Shown: one piece after another, positions 9,402 to 19,548 of the stretch
Numbering within the stretch: the stretch's first letter is position 1
Layout: every line of letters begins with the position of its first letter
NCBI RefSeq assembly: GCF_030148435.1
Contig: NZ_JASBTN010000079.1
Span: forward strand, 62,001-126,000
DNA length: 64,000 nucleotides
Direction of reading: 5' to 3'
DNA from: Aliiroseovarius sp.
GTDB taxonomy: Bacteria; Pseudomonadota; Alphaproteobacteria; Rhodobacterales; Rhodobacteraceae
The notes under the pieces: model-generated
The model's database searches: none
What the model was told of the DNA's origin: nothing
What the model saw: the letters and a program-made list of their open reading frames with translations, nothing else
Position numbers and translations under genes: made by a program

Positions 9402-10811
9402 ATGCTGGCAGGGCTGAAACGCAACTTCGTGAAAGGCGCTGCCACGGCCGCCCTTGTTCTGATGCCTATGAGCGCGCTGGCGGAAACGCTGACCGACGCG
9501 ATGGTGTCGGCCTACAAGCATTCGGGGCTTCTGGAGCAGAACCGCGCGCTGCTGCGCGCCGCGGACGAGGATGTGGCGGTGGCCGTCGCGGGCCTGCGCC
9601 CGACGCTGAAATACATCGCGACGGCGACCTATTCCGACCCGACCAACGTCGTTGCCTCCGATGACACCCTGTCCGGCTCGATTACCCTGTCCTCCTCGCT
9701 GCTGCTCTATGATTTCGGCGCCAGCAAGCTGCGCATCGACATTGCCAAAGAGACCGTGCTGGCCACCCGCGATGCGCTGACAATGGTCGAACAGCAAATC
9801 CTGTTGCAGGCAATCGCGGCCTTCATGGACGTGCGCAAGGCGGCAGAATCGATCGCGCTGCAATCGAACAACGTGCGCCTGCTGACACAGGAGCTGCGCG
9901 CCGCCAATGACCGGTTCGACGTGGGCGAAGTGACCCAGACCGATGTGGCCCAAGCCCAGGCACGCCTGGCCGCCGCCCGGGCCGCCGAAGGGGCCGCCCG
10001 GGGCCAGATGGCAATCGCGCGCGAAGCCTACAAGGCGGCAACCGGCCGTTATCCGGGCAACCTGGCGACCCCGCCCCGTGCGCCGAAAACAGCCTCGACG
10101 CTGGAAGAGGCCAAGGCGATTGCCCGGCGCACCCATCCCGACATGCTGCGCGCCCAACGTCAGGTGACGATCGCGGAGCTTGGTGTGCAACTGGCGCTGG
10201 CCTCGATGAAACCTTCGGTCACGGCCTCGGCCAACCTGACCGGCGTGATCGGTTCTGCCTCGCCGATCGGATCGCGCGAGGACTTCCTGAGCAGAGGCGC
10301 GTCGGTGTCCGTCAGCGGTCCGATCTACCAGGGCGGCAAGCTCTCGGCGCTCTATCGCCAGGCGCTGGCCCAGGCCGAGTCGCAGCGCGCCAACCTGCAT
10401 GTGGTGCGCCAGACCGTGGACCAGACTGTCGGCAATGCCTGGGCGCAGCTGGCCATTGCCACCGCCCAGATCGAAGCCACCGACCGCCAAATCCGCGCCA
10501 GCCGCGTGGCCCTGCGCGGCGCGCGGGAAGAAGCAAGCCTGGGCGCGCGCACCACGCTGGATGTGCTGAATGCCGAACAGGAACTGCTGGATGCCGAAGA
10601 CGCCCGCATCAATGCCGGGGTGGACCAGTACCTTGCGGTCTACCAACTGCTCAACTCCATGGGCCTGCTGACCGCCGACCATCTGCGCCTGGGTGTCGTG
10701 ACCTACGACCCCGAGGCCTATTTCAACACTGTTTCGACCGCGCCGGTGCGCCAGGTCAGCCCGCAGGGCGAAAAGCTGGATGCGGTGTTGAAGGCTTTGG
10801 GCAAGCAGTAA
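9402..10811 (+). CDS. tolC: TolC family outer membrane efflux protein
   Basis: Two OEP repeats (ETLTDAMVSAYKHSGLLEQNRALLRAADEDVAVAVAGLRPTL; TTLDVLNAEQELLDAEDARINAGVDQYLAVYQLLNSMG). Confidence 0.9.
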   Translation: MLAGLKRNFVKGAATAALVLMPMSALAETLTDAMVSAYKHSGLLEQNRALLRAADEDVAVAVAGLRPTLKYIATATYSDPTNVVASDDTLSGSITLSSSLLLYDFGASKLRIDIAKETVLATRDALTMVEQQILLQAIAAFMDVRKAAESIALQSNNVRLLTQELRAANDRFDVGEVTQTDVAQAQARLAAARAAEGAARGQMAIAREAYKAATGRYPGNLATPPRAPKTASTLEEAKAIARRTHPDMLRAQRQVTIAELGVQLALASMKPSVTASANLTGVIGSASPIGSREDFLSRGASVSVSGPIYQGGKLSALYRQALAQAESQRANLHVVRQTVDQTVGNAWAQLAIATAQIEATDRQIRASRVALRGAREEASLGARTTLDVLNAEQELLDAEDARINAGVDQYLAVYQLLNSMGLLTADHLRLGVVTYDPEAYFNTVSTAPVRQVSPQGEKLDAVLKALGKQ

Positions 10812-10830
10812 AATCCTTGGCCTACGCGTC

Positions 10831-10862
10831 AAGGCCCGGACCCGCTCCGGGCCTTTCCTTTG
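10831..10862 (+). terminator. Rho-independent terminator after tolC
   Basis: GGCCCGGAcccgcTCCGGGCC followed by TTTCCTTTG. Confidence 0.7.
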
Positions 10863-10978
10863 CCCTCTCGGCGGTCAAGTGACTGAAATAGCAAAAATTC
10901 GTGCCATCTGTTGTTCGAATCTCCACCGCCCGCTAAACTGACACCGAGGCGTAACGTAACAAGAAACAGGGGCAGGGC

Positions 10979-12013
10979 ATGTCCGAAGCCGTGACCAATG
11001 CCGAGATTGAGGATGTCCTGTCCTCGATCCGCCGGTTGGTATCCGAAAGTGCGATGCCGGATCCGCAGGCCGCCGCGCCTGCACCCGAGCCGCCTGCACC
11101 CGAGCCGCGGGCGGAACCGCGTGACGAGGGACCGACCGTTGAACGACTGGTCCTGACCCCTGCATTCCGCGTGCATGAGGTTGCCGGGTCTGCCACCGAT
11201 ACAGACACCGATACCGACAACGATACTGGCCCTTCGACCGATCTTCAGACCGGTGCGAACCCCGTGTTGCTGTCCGATCCGGTGTGCGATCTCGTCACCC
11301 CGGAGGATCCGGAGGATCCGGAGGAAGCCGAGGATCCCGAGGTCGAAGAGGCCGCGCCGTCTGCGCCGTCCTGGTCCGGGGCCGAAGATCCCGCCGGGCG
11401 TTCCGAAGCCGATCCGATGGAAGCCGAAGCCGACACAAGCCTCGAAAGCCGTATTGCCGAGCTGGAAGCGGCGATCGGCGACGCCCCCGGCGACTGGGAA
11501 CCCGATGGCAGCGAAGTGGAGCCAGAGGAGCCGCAGACCGTCGTTTTCGTACACGCCGCCTGGAGCGCGCGGGAAGAAGACGGACGGGAAGAAGACGAAG
11601 TCGAGGAAGCCGGGTTCGTCGAGGTCGACGAGCCGCCGGTCGACGAGGCCGAGGTCATTTCGCTCTCCCCCGCACCCGAGAGGCCGGCAGAAACCGATCC
11701 GGTTGCCGACGATCCTGTGGCCGACGACCCTGTGGCCGACCCGATTGAGGATACCACGTTCGAGGACACCCTGATCGAAAACGGTCCGGTGGAGAACGCG
11801 CCTGGAGCTGAGCTTGGAGCAGAGGATGCCGAGGCCCTGTTCGACGAAACATTCGACGAGGCGGTGATCGACGAAGACGTGCTGCGCGAGATGGTGCAGA
11901 AACTTGTCCGTGAAGAGCTTCAGGGCACGGTGGGTGAACGCATTACCCGCAATGTGCGCCGTCTGGTGCGCCGCGAAATCCAGCGCGCATTGACCCTGCG
12001 CGAGTTCGAATAG
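10979..12013 (+). CDS. PopZ-like/DUF2497-like protein with long acidic linker
   Basis: N-terminal AEIEDVLSSIRRLVSES helix, about 250-aa acidic/Pro linker, C-terminal VIDEDVLREMVQKLVREELQGTVGERITRNVRRLVRREIQRAL. Confidence 0.6.
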   Translation: MSEAVTNAEIEDVLSSIRRLVSESAMPDPQAAAPAPEPPAPEPRAEPRDEGPTVERLVLTPAFRVHEVAGSATDTDTDTDNDTGPSTDLQTGANPVLLSDPVCDLVTPEDPEDPEEAEDPEVEEAAPSAPSWSGAEDPAGRSEADPMEAEADTSLESRIAELEAAIGDAPGDWEPDGSEVEPEEPQTVVFVHAAWSAREEDGREEDEVEEAGFVEVDEPPVDEAEVISLSPAPERPAETDPVADDPVADDPVADPIEDTTFEDTLIENGPVENAPGAELGAEDAEALFDETFDEAVIDEDVLREMVQKLVREELQGTVGERITRNVRRLVRREIQRALTLREFE

Positions 12014-12038
12014 GCCAGGCTTCGGCCTGCCAGACCAC

Positions 12039-12068
12039 GCCCGCGCCCGTCGCGGGCGTTTTCGTTTA
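12039..12068 (+). terminator. Rho-independent terminator
   Basis: CGCCCGCGcccgtCGCGGGCG followed by TTTTCGTTT. Confidence 0.7.
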
Positions 12069-12153
12069 TACCGGGGGCGGCCGGTCGGCCGATTACCGTT
12101 GCTGACCCTCAGCGCGCGGCAGGGCGCGCGGCCTGCAAATCGGTCCGCTTTGC

Positions 12154-13599
12154 CTATGTCGCGAGCGACAGCAGCCGGTCGATGTCCAGATGGGCCTCCA
12201 TATGGGCGGCCAGCGCGTCCAGTGTATCCTCGACCTGCTGATCGTGGCTGGCCCCGGCGTGTTCGGCCCCCAGCCCGGCCAGATAACCCGCCCGGAAGCG
12301 GTCTGCGCTGAACAGGCCATGCAGATAGGTGCCCTGCACAAGCCCATCTGCGCTGACAGCCCCCTCGGGCCGGTCGCCGACCGTAAGCCAGTTGCGCGCG
12401 CAATCCGGGCCCTGGGTGCGGCCGAGGTGGATCTCATAGCCCCTCACCGCATCGCCGGTTGGAACCCAGGTCGCCTCGGTCAGGGATAGGGTCTTGGCCG
12501 GTTCCAGCGTGGTGGTCACATCCAGCAGGCCAAGCCCACGGGTCGTGCCCGGCGCACCCTCCACACCCTCGGGATCGGCAATCTCGTGCCCCAGCATCTG
12601 ATAGCCGCCGCAGATGCCCAGCACCCGGCCCCGCCGCCGCAGATGTGCCTTGAGATCAATGTCCCAGCCCTGCTGGCGGAAAAAGGCGAGGTCGGTGATG
12701 GTGGATTTCGACCCGGGGATCAGCACCAGCGCCGCATCGGCGGGCAGGGGGCGGCCCGGCGGCACAAGCTCGACCGTGACCTCGGGTTCGGCGGCCAGCG
12801 GGTCCAGATCGTCGAAATTGGAAATCCGCGCCAGTTGCGGCACCGCCACCTTGACCGCGCCGCCCGCGCGCGAGGCGATGTCCAGCACATCCTCGGCGGG
12901 CAGGCGCCAGCTGTCCCTGAACCAGGGCAGAACGCCCAGGGGCGCCCAGCCGGTGCGCCGGGCGATCTCGGCGTCGCCTGCCTCGAACAGGCGGGGATCG
13001 CCGCGGAACTTGTTGACCAGATAGCCCTTGATGCGCCCGGCGTCCTCGGGCGTCAGAACCGCCTGGGTGCCCACAAGCTGCGCGATCACGCCGCCCCGGT
13101 CGATGTCACCGGCCAGCACCACGGGCACGCCTGCCGCTTCGGCAAATCCCATGTTGGCAATGTCGCCGGGGCGCAGGTTGGTCTCGGCCGGGCTGCCCGC
13201 GCCTTCGACCAGAACCAGATCGGCGCCAGCTTTCAGCCGCTCGAAACTTTCCAGAACCTTCGGCAGCAGCCGCGCCTTCAGCTGCCCGTAGCCCATCGCG
13301 CCGGTGGTGCTGTAGCGCTGCCCCTGAACCACGACCTGGGCGCCGGTCTCGCTTTCCGGTTTCAACAGCACGGGGTTCATGTCGCTATGCGGCTCCAGCC
13401 TGCAAGCCATCGCCTGCAAGGCCTGGGCGCGGCCGATTTCACCGCCATCTGCGGTCACGGCGGCATTGTTCGACATGTTCTGCGGCTTGAACGGTGCGAC
13501 CTTCAGTCCGCGGTTCACGCAGGCCCGTGCCAGCCCCGCCACCAGCATCGACTTGCCGACATTCGAGCCGGTGCCCTGAATCATGAGTGCTTTCGTCAT
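12154..13599 (-). CDS. cobQ: Cobyric acid synthase
   Basis: [49 protein letters not shown]...GAT domain [12 protein letters not shown]...; upstream residues of the ORF judged non-coding. Confidence 0.95.
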   Translation of the reverse strand: MTKALMIQGTGSNVGKSMLVAGLARACVNRGLKVAPFKPQNMSNNAAVTADGGEIGRAQALQAMACRLEPHSDMNPVLLKPESETGAQVVVQGQRYSTTGAMGYGQLKARLLPKVLESFERLKAGADLVLVEGAGSPAETNLRPGDIANMGFAEAAGVPVVLAGDIDRGGVIAQLVGTQAVLTPEDAGRIKGYLVNKFRGDPRLFEAGDAEIARRTGWAPLGVLPWFRDSWRLPAEDVLDIASRAGGAVKVAVPQLARISNFDDLDPLAAEPEVTVELVPPGRPLPADAALVLIPGSKSTITDLAFFRQQGWDIDLKAHLRRRGRVLGICGGYQMLGHEIADPEGVEGAPGTTRGLGLLDVTTTLEPAKTLSLTEATWVPTGDAVRGYEIHLGRTQGPDCARNWLTVGDRPEGAVSADGLVQGTYLHGLFSADRFRAGYLAGLGAEHAGASHDQQVEDTLDALAAHMEAHLDIDRLLSLAT

Positions 13600-13741
13600 G
13601 CCCGTCTTGTCCGGCGGATCGGTGCCGCGTGCAAGTCCGTTTGCGACGCCCCGGAACCGTTGCGTCACGCCCCGGTCACAGAGCCGGGGTTTGGTGCATG
13701 TGATCGAGCTGACGGGCCGTGCGGCTTTCCACCCCGGGCCA

Positions 13742-13775
13742 AGAAAAAAACGCGCCCGGGAGGGGCGCGTTCTTT
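13742..13775 (-). terminator. Rho-independent terminator of the downstream minus-strand gene
   Basis: Reverse strand AACGCGCCCctcccGGGCGCGTT followed by a T-run. Confidence 0.65.
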
Positions 13776-13811
13776 TGCTCCGTCACCGCCGGCGGGCGGT
13801 GCGGGTATATC

Positions 13812-14123
13812 TTACGCGGCTTCGGCCTGGGCCCGGCGTTCGCTTTCCTCGCGGCTCAGTGCCACCGAGGTGCGCACACCTTTCGAGACGAAGTCCATCA
13901 GCCCCGAAACCACGCGTTCGTTCGGGTCGATGCCGGCACAGCTCAGCACCTCGCGGCCGTCACGCGAGCGCGCCCAGCGGGCGATCTGCTCGGGACCATT
14001 GCCGTATTTCTTGTCATCGGCGATCGCATCGTCCAGGGCGGCCAGCACCACGGCGGCAAACAATTTGCGCGCGCGGTTGCCCTGTTCGTTGTTGAATGCG
14101 GTGCCGTCCACAGAGTCCAACAT
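13812..14123 (-). CDS. Conserved small alphaproteobacterial protein (resembles the DUF6280 family)
   Basis: Complete ORF MLDSVDGTAFNNEQGNRARKLFAAVVLAALDDAIADDKKYGNGPEQIARWARSRDGREVLSCAGIDPNERV; own terminator. Confidence 0.65.
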   Translation of the reverse strand: MLDSVDGTAFNNEQGNRARKLFAAVVLAALDDAIADDKKYGNGPEQIARWARSRDGREVLSCAGIDPNERVVSGLMDFVSKGVRTSVALSREESERRAQAEAA

Positions 14124-14340
14124 TCGGCTTCCTTTGGTTCTTATTGCTCTTGCGCTTTACGGCGTGCGGGCCAATATGGCTTTTTCCGCGTGATTCGGTA
14201 TCCCTCCTGACGCATGGCTGTCATGCATTTGCAGCATGGCTGGGCGCGGTTTTGCACAGCATTTGGTCAACTTGTCAGGCGAGGCCTCACAAGATATAGG
14301 GACGACCGATACTGGTTCAACCTTTCAGGGTGGTAAAGAC

Positions 14341-14904
14341 ATGCCCAAGATCAACGGCAACGAAATTCGTCCCGGCAACGTGCTGGAACACAACGACGGC
14401 CTCTGGGCCGCAGTCAAGGTCGATCACGTGAAGCCCGGCAAGGGCGGCGCCTTCGCGCAGGTCGAACTGAAGAACCTGCGCAACGGCTCCAAGCTGAACG
14501 AACGCTTCCGCTCGGCGGACAAGGTCGAGCGCGTGCGTCTGGAGCAGAAGGACCAGCAGTTCCTCTACGAAGATGACGGCATGCTGATCTTCATGGACAC
14601 CGAGACCTACGAGCAGAACCAGATCCCGGCCGATCTGCTGGGCGAACGCCGCCCCTTTCTGCAGGACGGCATGACCATCGTGGTCGAGTTCTACGAGGCC
14701 GAGGCGCTGAACGCCTCCCTGCCGCAGAAAGTGACCTGCACCGTCGAAGAGACCGAGCCGGTCGTCAAGGGACAGACCGCCGCCAACAGCTTCAAACCGG
14801 CGATCCTGGACAATGGCGTCAAGGTCATGGTGCCGCCCTTCGTCGGTCAGGGCGAGGCGATCATCGTGAACACCGAAACGATGGAATATGCCGAACGCGC
14901 CTGA
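14341..14904 (+). CDS. efp: Elongation factor P
   Basis: [65 protein letters not shown]. Confidence 0.97.
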   Translation: MPKINGNEIRPGNVLEHNDGLWAAVKVDHVKPGKGGAFAQVELKNLRNGSKLNERFRSADKVERVRLEQKDQQFLYEDDGMLIFMDTETYEQNQIPADLLGERRPFLQDGMTIVVEFYEAEALNASLPQKVTCTVEETEPVVKGQTAANSFKPAILDNGVKVMVPPFVGQGEAIIVNTETMEYAERA

Positions 14905-14922
14905 CGGTTGGACAATCGAGCA

Positions 14923-14955
14923 GGCAAGGCGCGCCCTCCGGGGCGCGTTTTTTGT
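14923..14955 (+). terminator. Rho-independent terminator of efp
   Basis: GGCGCGCCctccGGGGCGCG followed by TTTTTTG. Confidence 0.75.
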
Positions 14956-15084
14956 TGCCGGGAATGATGGCGCTCATCGCGCGTCAGGGCAGGGGGTGGC
15001 CCCGGCGCTTTTCGTGCGGAAAAGGAAAGCGCGCCCCGAGGGGCGCGCTCAGCCGTGAGTGGACTTGGTCTTTCCTGTATCCGG

Positions 15085-15387
15085 TCAGGCGATCAGCCTT
15101 GCCGTGCAGGCCAGCGCGCAATTGGTGGCCCGTTCGAAATCGCCGTTGCAGCCGTGCGGGCAGCTGCGCGTGCAGGGGCTGCTTTCGGTCGCCTGGCCGG
15201 TTTCCGGATCCAGAACGTCGAAAGCCGGCGTGCCGTCGGGCCGCATCGCGATCCGAGCCACCGCGTCCCCGGTGTCCGGATGCAGCACGGTCGCCCGGTC
15301 GGGCCCCTCAACGCGGGCCCGCCATTCCACCCCGGAACGCGGATCCATGCGGGAGATAAACCCGCCTGTCGTTCTACTATTGGTCAT
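15085..15387 (-). CDS. Small protein with Cys-rich C-terminus, unknown function
   Basis: 100-aa ORF ending SSPCTRSCPHGCNGDFERATNCALACTARLIA; FNR-like palindrome upstream. Confidence 0.55.
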   Translation of the reverse strand: MTNSRTTGGFISRMDPRSGVEWRARVEGPDRATVLHPDTGDAVARIAMRPDGTPAFDVLDPETGQATESSPCTRSCPHGCNGDFERATNCALACTARLIA

Positions 15388-15451
15388 ATCGCCCCCCCCC
15401 TCTGGTCAGCGCCATCAGGCGCACTTTATGGCGAATCTGTCGCAGGAGCGC

Positions 15452-15467
15452 TTTGATCCGGATCAAA
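15452..15467. promoter_or_regulatory. FNR/FnrL-type box (perfect palindrome)
   Basis: TTTGATCCGGATCAAA contains TTGAT-N4-ATCAA; 65 bp upstream of the ATG of the minus-strand small ORF at 15387. Confidence 0.6.
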
Positions 15468-15473
15468 GACGGC

Positions 15474-16268
15474 TCAAGTGCCCAAAGCATCAAGCCGCGC
15501 GGACAGCATGCCGTGATAGCCCGCCCCGAACAGGGACACATGCACCAGAGCGGGCCAGAGCTGGTACACCGCGCGCCGGGTCGCCCAATCCCCTTCGGGT
15601 CGCCCGTAGACCTCCCGGAAGGCCGGATGCGGGCTGCCGAACAGCTCCAGCATCGCCAGGTCCACCTCCGGGTCGCCATGGTAACTGGCCGGGTCGATCA
15701 GATGGGCGGAGCCGGCGCCGAAAAGCACATTGCCGGTCCACAGGTCGCCATGCAGCAGGGCGGGACGGGGTCGCGCGGGGATCAGTTCGGGCAGGCGCCC
15801 GGCCGCCACCTCGACACGCCGGGCAAGCGGTGCGGGCAGGGCGCGGGCCAGGGGCAGCACCTGCCGTTCGGCCCAGAAAACTGCCCAATCCTCCATCCAG
15901 CCATTCGGGATCGCCACCGGCCCGAAGGCATAGTCGTCATCCCAGCCGTAGCCTCGCGCCTCTTGCCCGTGCAATGTGCCAAGCCCCAGACCCAGGGCGC
16001 GCCAGCCCTCCGGTGTCGGCCGGGTTTCCGGCAGGTAGTCCAGCAGCAACACGTTGCCGCCGACACCCAGCACCCCGGGCACCGGCGCACCGGCGTCGCC
16101 CATGATGCCCAGCATGACAGCTTCCCGGTCCACCATCGGTCCGCGCTTTGCGACCAGCCGCGCCCCGTCCGCAAGCGTGACCAGCGTGACCTCGGACAGG
16201 TCGCCGCCATGGAGCGGGCGGGTGGCCGCTACCTGCGACCCGGTGATCCTTGCGATCAGGGCGTCCAC
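15474..16268 (-). CDS. Fructosamine kinase/aminoglycoside phosphotransferase family protein
   Basis: RPALLHGDLWTGNVLFGAGSAHLIDPASYHGDPEVDLAMLELFG kinase motifs. Confidence 0.9.
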   Translation of the reverse strand: MDALIARITGSQVAATRPLHGGDLSEVTLVTLADGARLVAKRGPMVDREAVMLGIMGDAGAPVPGVLGVGGNVLLLDYLPETRPTPEGWRALGLGLGTLHGQEARGYGWDDDYAFGPVAIPNGWMEDWAVFWAERQVLPLARALPAPLARRVEVAAGRLPELIPARPRPALLHGDLWTGNVLFGAGSAHLIDPASYHGDPEVDLAMLELFGSPHPAFREVYGRPEGDWATRRAVYQLWPALVHVSLFGAGYHGMLSARLDALGT

Positions 16269-16269
16269 C

Positions 16270-16998
16270 TCACTTTACCCATGTCACCGTGGCATCGCCT
16301 GCCTGCATCTCGCCATCGGCCCGGTCGAAGCGCAGATAGGCGATCGCCCTGTCGCCCGACCGGGAATGCAACATGCCCACCGGCCTGCCGTCCCGGGTGA
16401 TCGCCGTTCCCGGCGCGGCGGAGCCATCGACCGTCACCGTCGCCAGCCCCTTCCTGAGCTCGGTCTTGTGTTTCATCCGCGCGGTGACTTCCTGGCCGAC
16501 ATAGCAGCCCTTGCGGAAGTCCACGCCATGGAGCCGCTCGAAGCCGCATTCCAGGATATAGCTGTCCGGCCCCAGCTCGATGCCGGTTTCAGGGATGCAA
16601 TGGGTTACGCGGATCGCGTCGAAATCCGCGCCGTCGCCCGCCGCCCCCGCATAGCTGCGCCACCCCAGCGCCGGGTGGCGCGGATCGGCGAAACCGCCCT
16701 CCGGCACCGGGCCGGTGCCCCGGGTCACGGCCAGATCGGAGGCCGCAATCTGCACATCCGCCCTGAGCTTGTACATGTTCAGCCGCTGCAAGAGACCCGG
16801 CGCGAGCTCGCTCGCCACGTCGATGCCGATGGCGTCCCCCAGGCGCAGGAGGAAGAAATCGGCCAGGTACTTGCCCTGCGGTGTCAGAAGCGCGGCATAG
16901 ACCAGCCCGTCCTCCAGCCCGTTCACGTCATTGGTCACAAGACCCTGCAGGAAATCTTTGCGGTCACTGCCGGTCACGGTCAGAACGGTACGGGTCAT
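16270..16998 (-). CDS. YgfZ/GcvT-domain folate-binding protein
   Basis: GSDRKDFLQGLVTNDVNGLEDGLVYAALLTPQGKYLADFFL and KGCYVGQEVTARMKHKTELRKGL. Confidence 0.92.
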   Translation of the reverse strand: MTRTVLTVTGSDRKDFLQGLVTNDVNGLEDGLVYAALLTPQGKYLADFFLLRLGDAIGIDVASELAPGLLQRLNMYKLRADVQIAASDLAVTRGTGPVPEGGFADPRHPALGWRSYAGAAGDGADFDAIRVTHCIPETGIELGPDSYILECGFERLHGVDFRKGCYVGQEVTARMKHKTELRKGLATVTVDGSAAPGTAITRDGRPVGMLHSRSGDRAIAYLRFDRADGEMQAGDATVTWVK

Positions 16999-17054
16999 CT
17001 GCTTCTCCTGTCGCCATGAAGACAGTATAGGGGATCGAACACCGGAGAGACCAC

Positions 17055-17747
17055 ATGCGCGCGCCCTTGTCCATTGTCATTCCCACCCTGAACGCGGCCG
17101 ACGAACTGCCCGGCGCGCTCGCCTGCCTGATGCCGGGAGTCGAAGCCGGGCTGGTGCGCGAGCTGGTGGTGTCGGATGGCGGGTCCACAGATGGCACCGT
17201 GGCGCTTGCCGACGAGGTCGGCGCCGAGCTCGTCACAGGTCTCCCGGGGCGCGGCGGGCAGATCGCGCGCGGCGTCGCGGCGGCACAGGGCCACTGGATC
17301 ATGGTCCTGCATGCCGACACCCAACTGGGCGACGGCTGGGTCGAGGCGGTGGAACGGCTGATGGCTCGCGCCGCCGGAGGCGCACCGCGCGCCGGTTACT
17401 TCCGCCTCAGCTTCCGCGCCAGGGGGCTGATGCCGCGCATCACCTCCGGCTGGGCCAACCTGCGCGCGCGCCGGTTCGGCCTGCCCTATGGCGATCAGGG
17501 GCTTGTCCTGCCGCGCCGCCTTTACGACGCGGTCGGCGGCATGCCCGATCTGCCCCTGATGGAGGATGTGGCAATGGCGCGGCGCCTGCGGGGGCACCTG
17601 GTTGCGCTCGACGCGTCCGCCGCGACCAGCGCCGCGCGATACGAGCGGGACGGGTGGGTGCGGCGCGGCACACGCAACCTCTGGACGCTCACGCGGTATC
17701 TGGCGGGCGCGGACCCCGAGGTGCTGGCAAGGGGCTATCGGTGGTAG
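17055..17747 (+). CDS. Glycosyltransferase family 2, TIGR04283-like
   Basis: LSIVIPTLNAADELPGALACL...LVVSDGGSTDGTVALADEVGAELVTGLPGRGGQIARGVAAAQGHWIMVLHADT. Confidence 0.85.
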   Translation: MRAPLSIVIPTLNAADELPGALACLMPGVEAGLVRELVVSDGGSTDGTVALADEVGAELVTGLPGRGGQIARGVAAAQGHWIMVLHADTQLGDGWVEAVERLMARAAGGAPRAGYFRLSFRARGLMPRITSGWANLRARRFGLPYGDQGLVLPRRLYDAVGGMPDLPLMEDVAMARRLRGHLVALDASAATSAARYERDGWVRRGTRNLWTLTRYLAGADPEVLARGYRW

Positions 17748-17796
17748 CGGGTTTCAAGTCGCGCGGCCAAACTCCGCCGCCTGTCCCGCGCCGCGA

Positions 17797-19548
17797 TCAC
17801 GGATCCTGAAACTGCAACCGGTAAAGCGCCGCATAAAGCCCGTCGCGGTCGATCAGTTCCTCATGGGTGCCCTGGTCGACCACGCGCCCGTGGTCCATGA
17901 CGACGATGCTGTCGGCCTCGCGGATGGTGGACAGGCGATGGGCGATCACCAGGGTGGTGCGGCCCTGGCTGAGCTCCTCCAGCGCGGCCTGCACCAGTTT
18001 CTCGCTTTTGGCGTCCAAAGCGGATGTGGCCTCGTCCAACAGAAGGATCGGCGCGTCGCGCAGGATGGCGCGGGCAATGGCGACGCGCTGGCGCTGACCG
18101 CCTGACAGGTTCGCGCCGCGCGGACCGGCGGGCGCGTCCAGCCCACCCTCGATCCGCGGCAGGAAATCGGCGACATGGGCGGCCTCCAGCGCGTGTTTCA
18201 ACTGGGCGTCCGAGACATCGCCACGCCCCATCAGCACATTGTCGCGCAGGCTTTCGTCGAACAGCAGCGCATCCTGAGAGACCACGGAAAACAGCCCGCG
18301 CAGCGCGTCCAGCGGCAGTTCGGTGACGGGCACGCCGCCCACGCTGACCTCGCCGCTGTCGGCATCCACCAGACGGGTGAGCAGGTTGAAAACGGTGCTT
18401 TTCCCCGCGCCGGACGCGCCGACCAGTGCCGTGGTCTGCCCCGCCCTGGCGGTAAAGCTCGCGCCCCGCAGCACCGGCGTGTCACCATAAGAGAAACGCG
18501 CGTCCCCCAGCACCACGTCGGCGGCATCGGTGGGCATCGGCAGGGCCTTTGGTTTGGCCGGGGGCAGGATGGTCGGGCGTTCGTCGAAGATGGTGCGCAG
18601 CCGCATCAGGCTGGTGCGTGCCGCCTGCCAGGCGCCGGAGATGCGGCCCACCTTGCGCATCGGGTCGAACATCATCGCCATGGCGGTAAAGAAGGACATG
18701 AACTCGCCCACGGTCTTGTCGCCGCCCGCCACCTGGGTGCCGCCGTAATAGACCACGGCGAAAAATCCGAACCCGGCGATGGTATCGACCAGACCGGAAA
18801 TGCCGCGCTGGTTCGAAAAGGCGCGGATATGGGCGCGGGTGAACCCGGCGACCTCGTTTTGAATCCGGTCGGCGTCGCGCGCCTCGGTGCCCGAGAGCTT
18901 GATCGAATTGATGCCGTGAAAGCTCTCGTCCAGCCGGGTTGAAATCCGTGCAGCCGCGTTGCGGGCCTCGGTGGTGTAGCGGCGGATATACCGTTGCAGC
19001 AGCGTGATCGGCCCCAGAAACAGCGGCACCGCGATGATCGCGATCAGCGTCCAGAGCCAGTCGATATACAGCGCCACCCCAAGCAGCGCGAACAGGGACA
19101 CGAAATCGCGCACCGCCGAGGACAGGGTGCTTTCCCACAGGAAGGACACCGCCTGGGTGTCGCCGCGCACCCGTTCGATCAGCGTGCCCGGTGGCGTGTC
19201 GCGGAAAAAGGCGCTGTCCAGCGTCAGCATGTGGCGCACGAGGTCCGATTGCAGGTTGGCCGAGCTTCTCTGCCCGACCTTGACCATCAGGACGCCGTGA
19301 CCGAACCCGGTCGACGCGCGCAGCAGGAACAGGCCCAGGACGGAAAACGAGACAAACAGCAGGTCCGCCCGGGTGCCGCCCAGGAAAACATCGTCGAACA
19401 TCGGCTCCACGATACGCGCGAGCACCGCCAGCGACAGGCCTTCGACCACCATCATCACCATGGAGGCAACCAGCAGCCATTTGAACGGGCGCATGTAGCC
19501 GCGCCAGAGCCAGCGCAGCATGTTGGAGGTCGGTTCGGGTGTGCTCAT
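17797..19548 (-). CDS. ABC exporter (MsbA-like, fused TMD-NBD)
   Basis: ABC_membrane plus NBD: ALVGASGAGKSTVFNLLTRL, ANLSGGQRQRVAIARAIL, ILLLDEATSALD. Confidence 0.92.
   Translation of the reverse strand: MSTPEPTSNMLRWLWRGYMRPFKWLLVASMVMMVVEGLSLAVLARIVEPMFDDVFLGGTRADLLFVSFSVLGLFLLRASTGFGHGVLMVKVGQRSSANLQSDLVRHMLTLDSAFFRDTPPGTLIERVRGDTQAVSFLWESTLSSAVRDFVSLFALLGVALYIDWLWTLIAIIAVPLFLGPITLLQRYIRRYTTEARNAAARISTRLDESFHGINSIKLSGTEARDADRIQNEVAGFTRAHIRAFSNQRGISGLVDTIAGFGFFAVVYYGGTQVAGGDKTVGEFMSFFTAMAMMFDPMRKVGRISGAWQAARTSLMRLRTIFDERPTILPPAKPKALPMPTDAADVVLGDARFSYGDTPVLRGASFTARAGQTTALVGASGAGKSTVFNLLTRLVDADSGEVSVGGVPVTELPLDALRGLFSVVSQDALLFDESLRDNVLMGRGDVSDAQLKHALEAAHVADFLPRIEGGLDAPAGPRGANLSGGQRQRVAIARAILRDAPILLLDEATSALDAKSEKLVQAALEELSQGRTTLVIAHRLSTIREADSIVVMDHGRVVDQGTHEELIDRDGLYAALYRLQFQDP

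Noticed and set aside
8502-10832. 776-aa minus-strand ORF opposite the methyltransferase and tolC genes
   Set aside because: Antisense shadow of two clearly recognisable coding genes, also reaching into tRNA-Cys; no domain-like sequence.
11245-11769. Ser/Gly-rich minus-strand ORF opposite the PopZ-like gene
   Set aside because: Reverse complement of GAG/GAC-rich acidic codons yields Ser/Thr-rich low complexity; not a real adhesin-like gene.
15020-15052. GCGCGCCCCGAGGGGCGCGCTC palindrome as a second terminator
   Set aside because: Strong hairpin but no T-run on the plus strand; the minus-strand context (TTTCCTTTTCC) is weak, so not called confidently.
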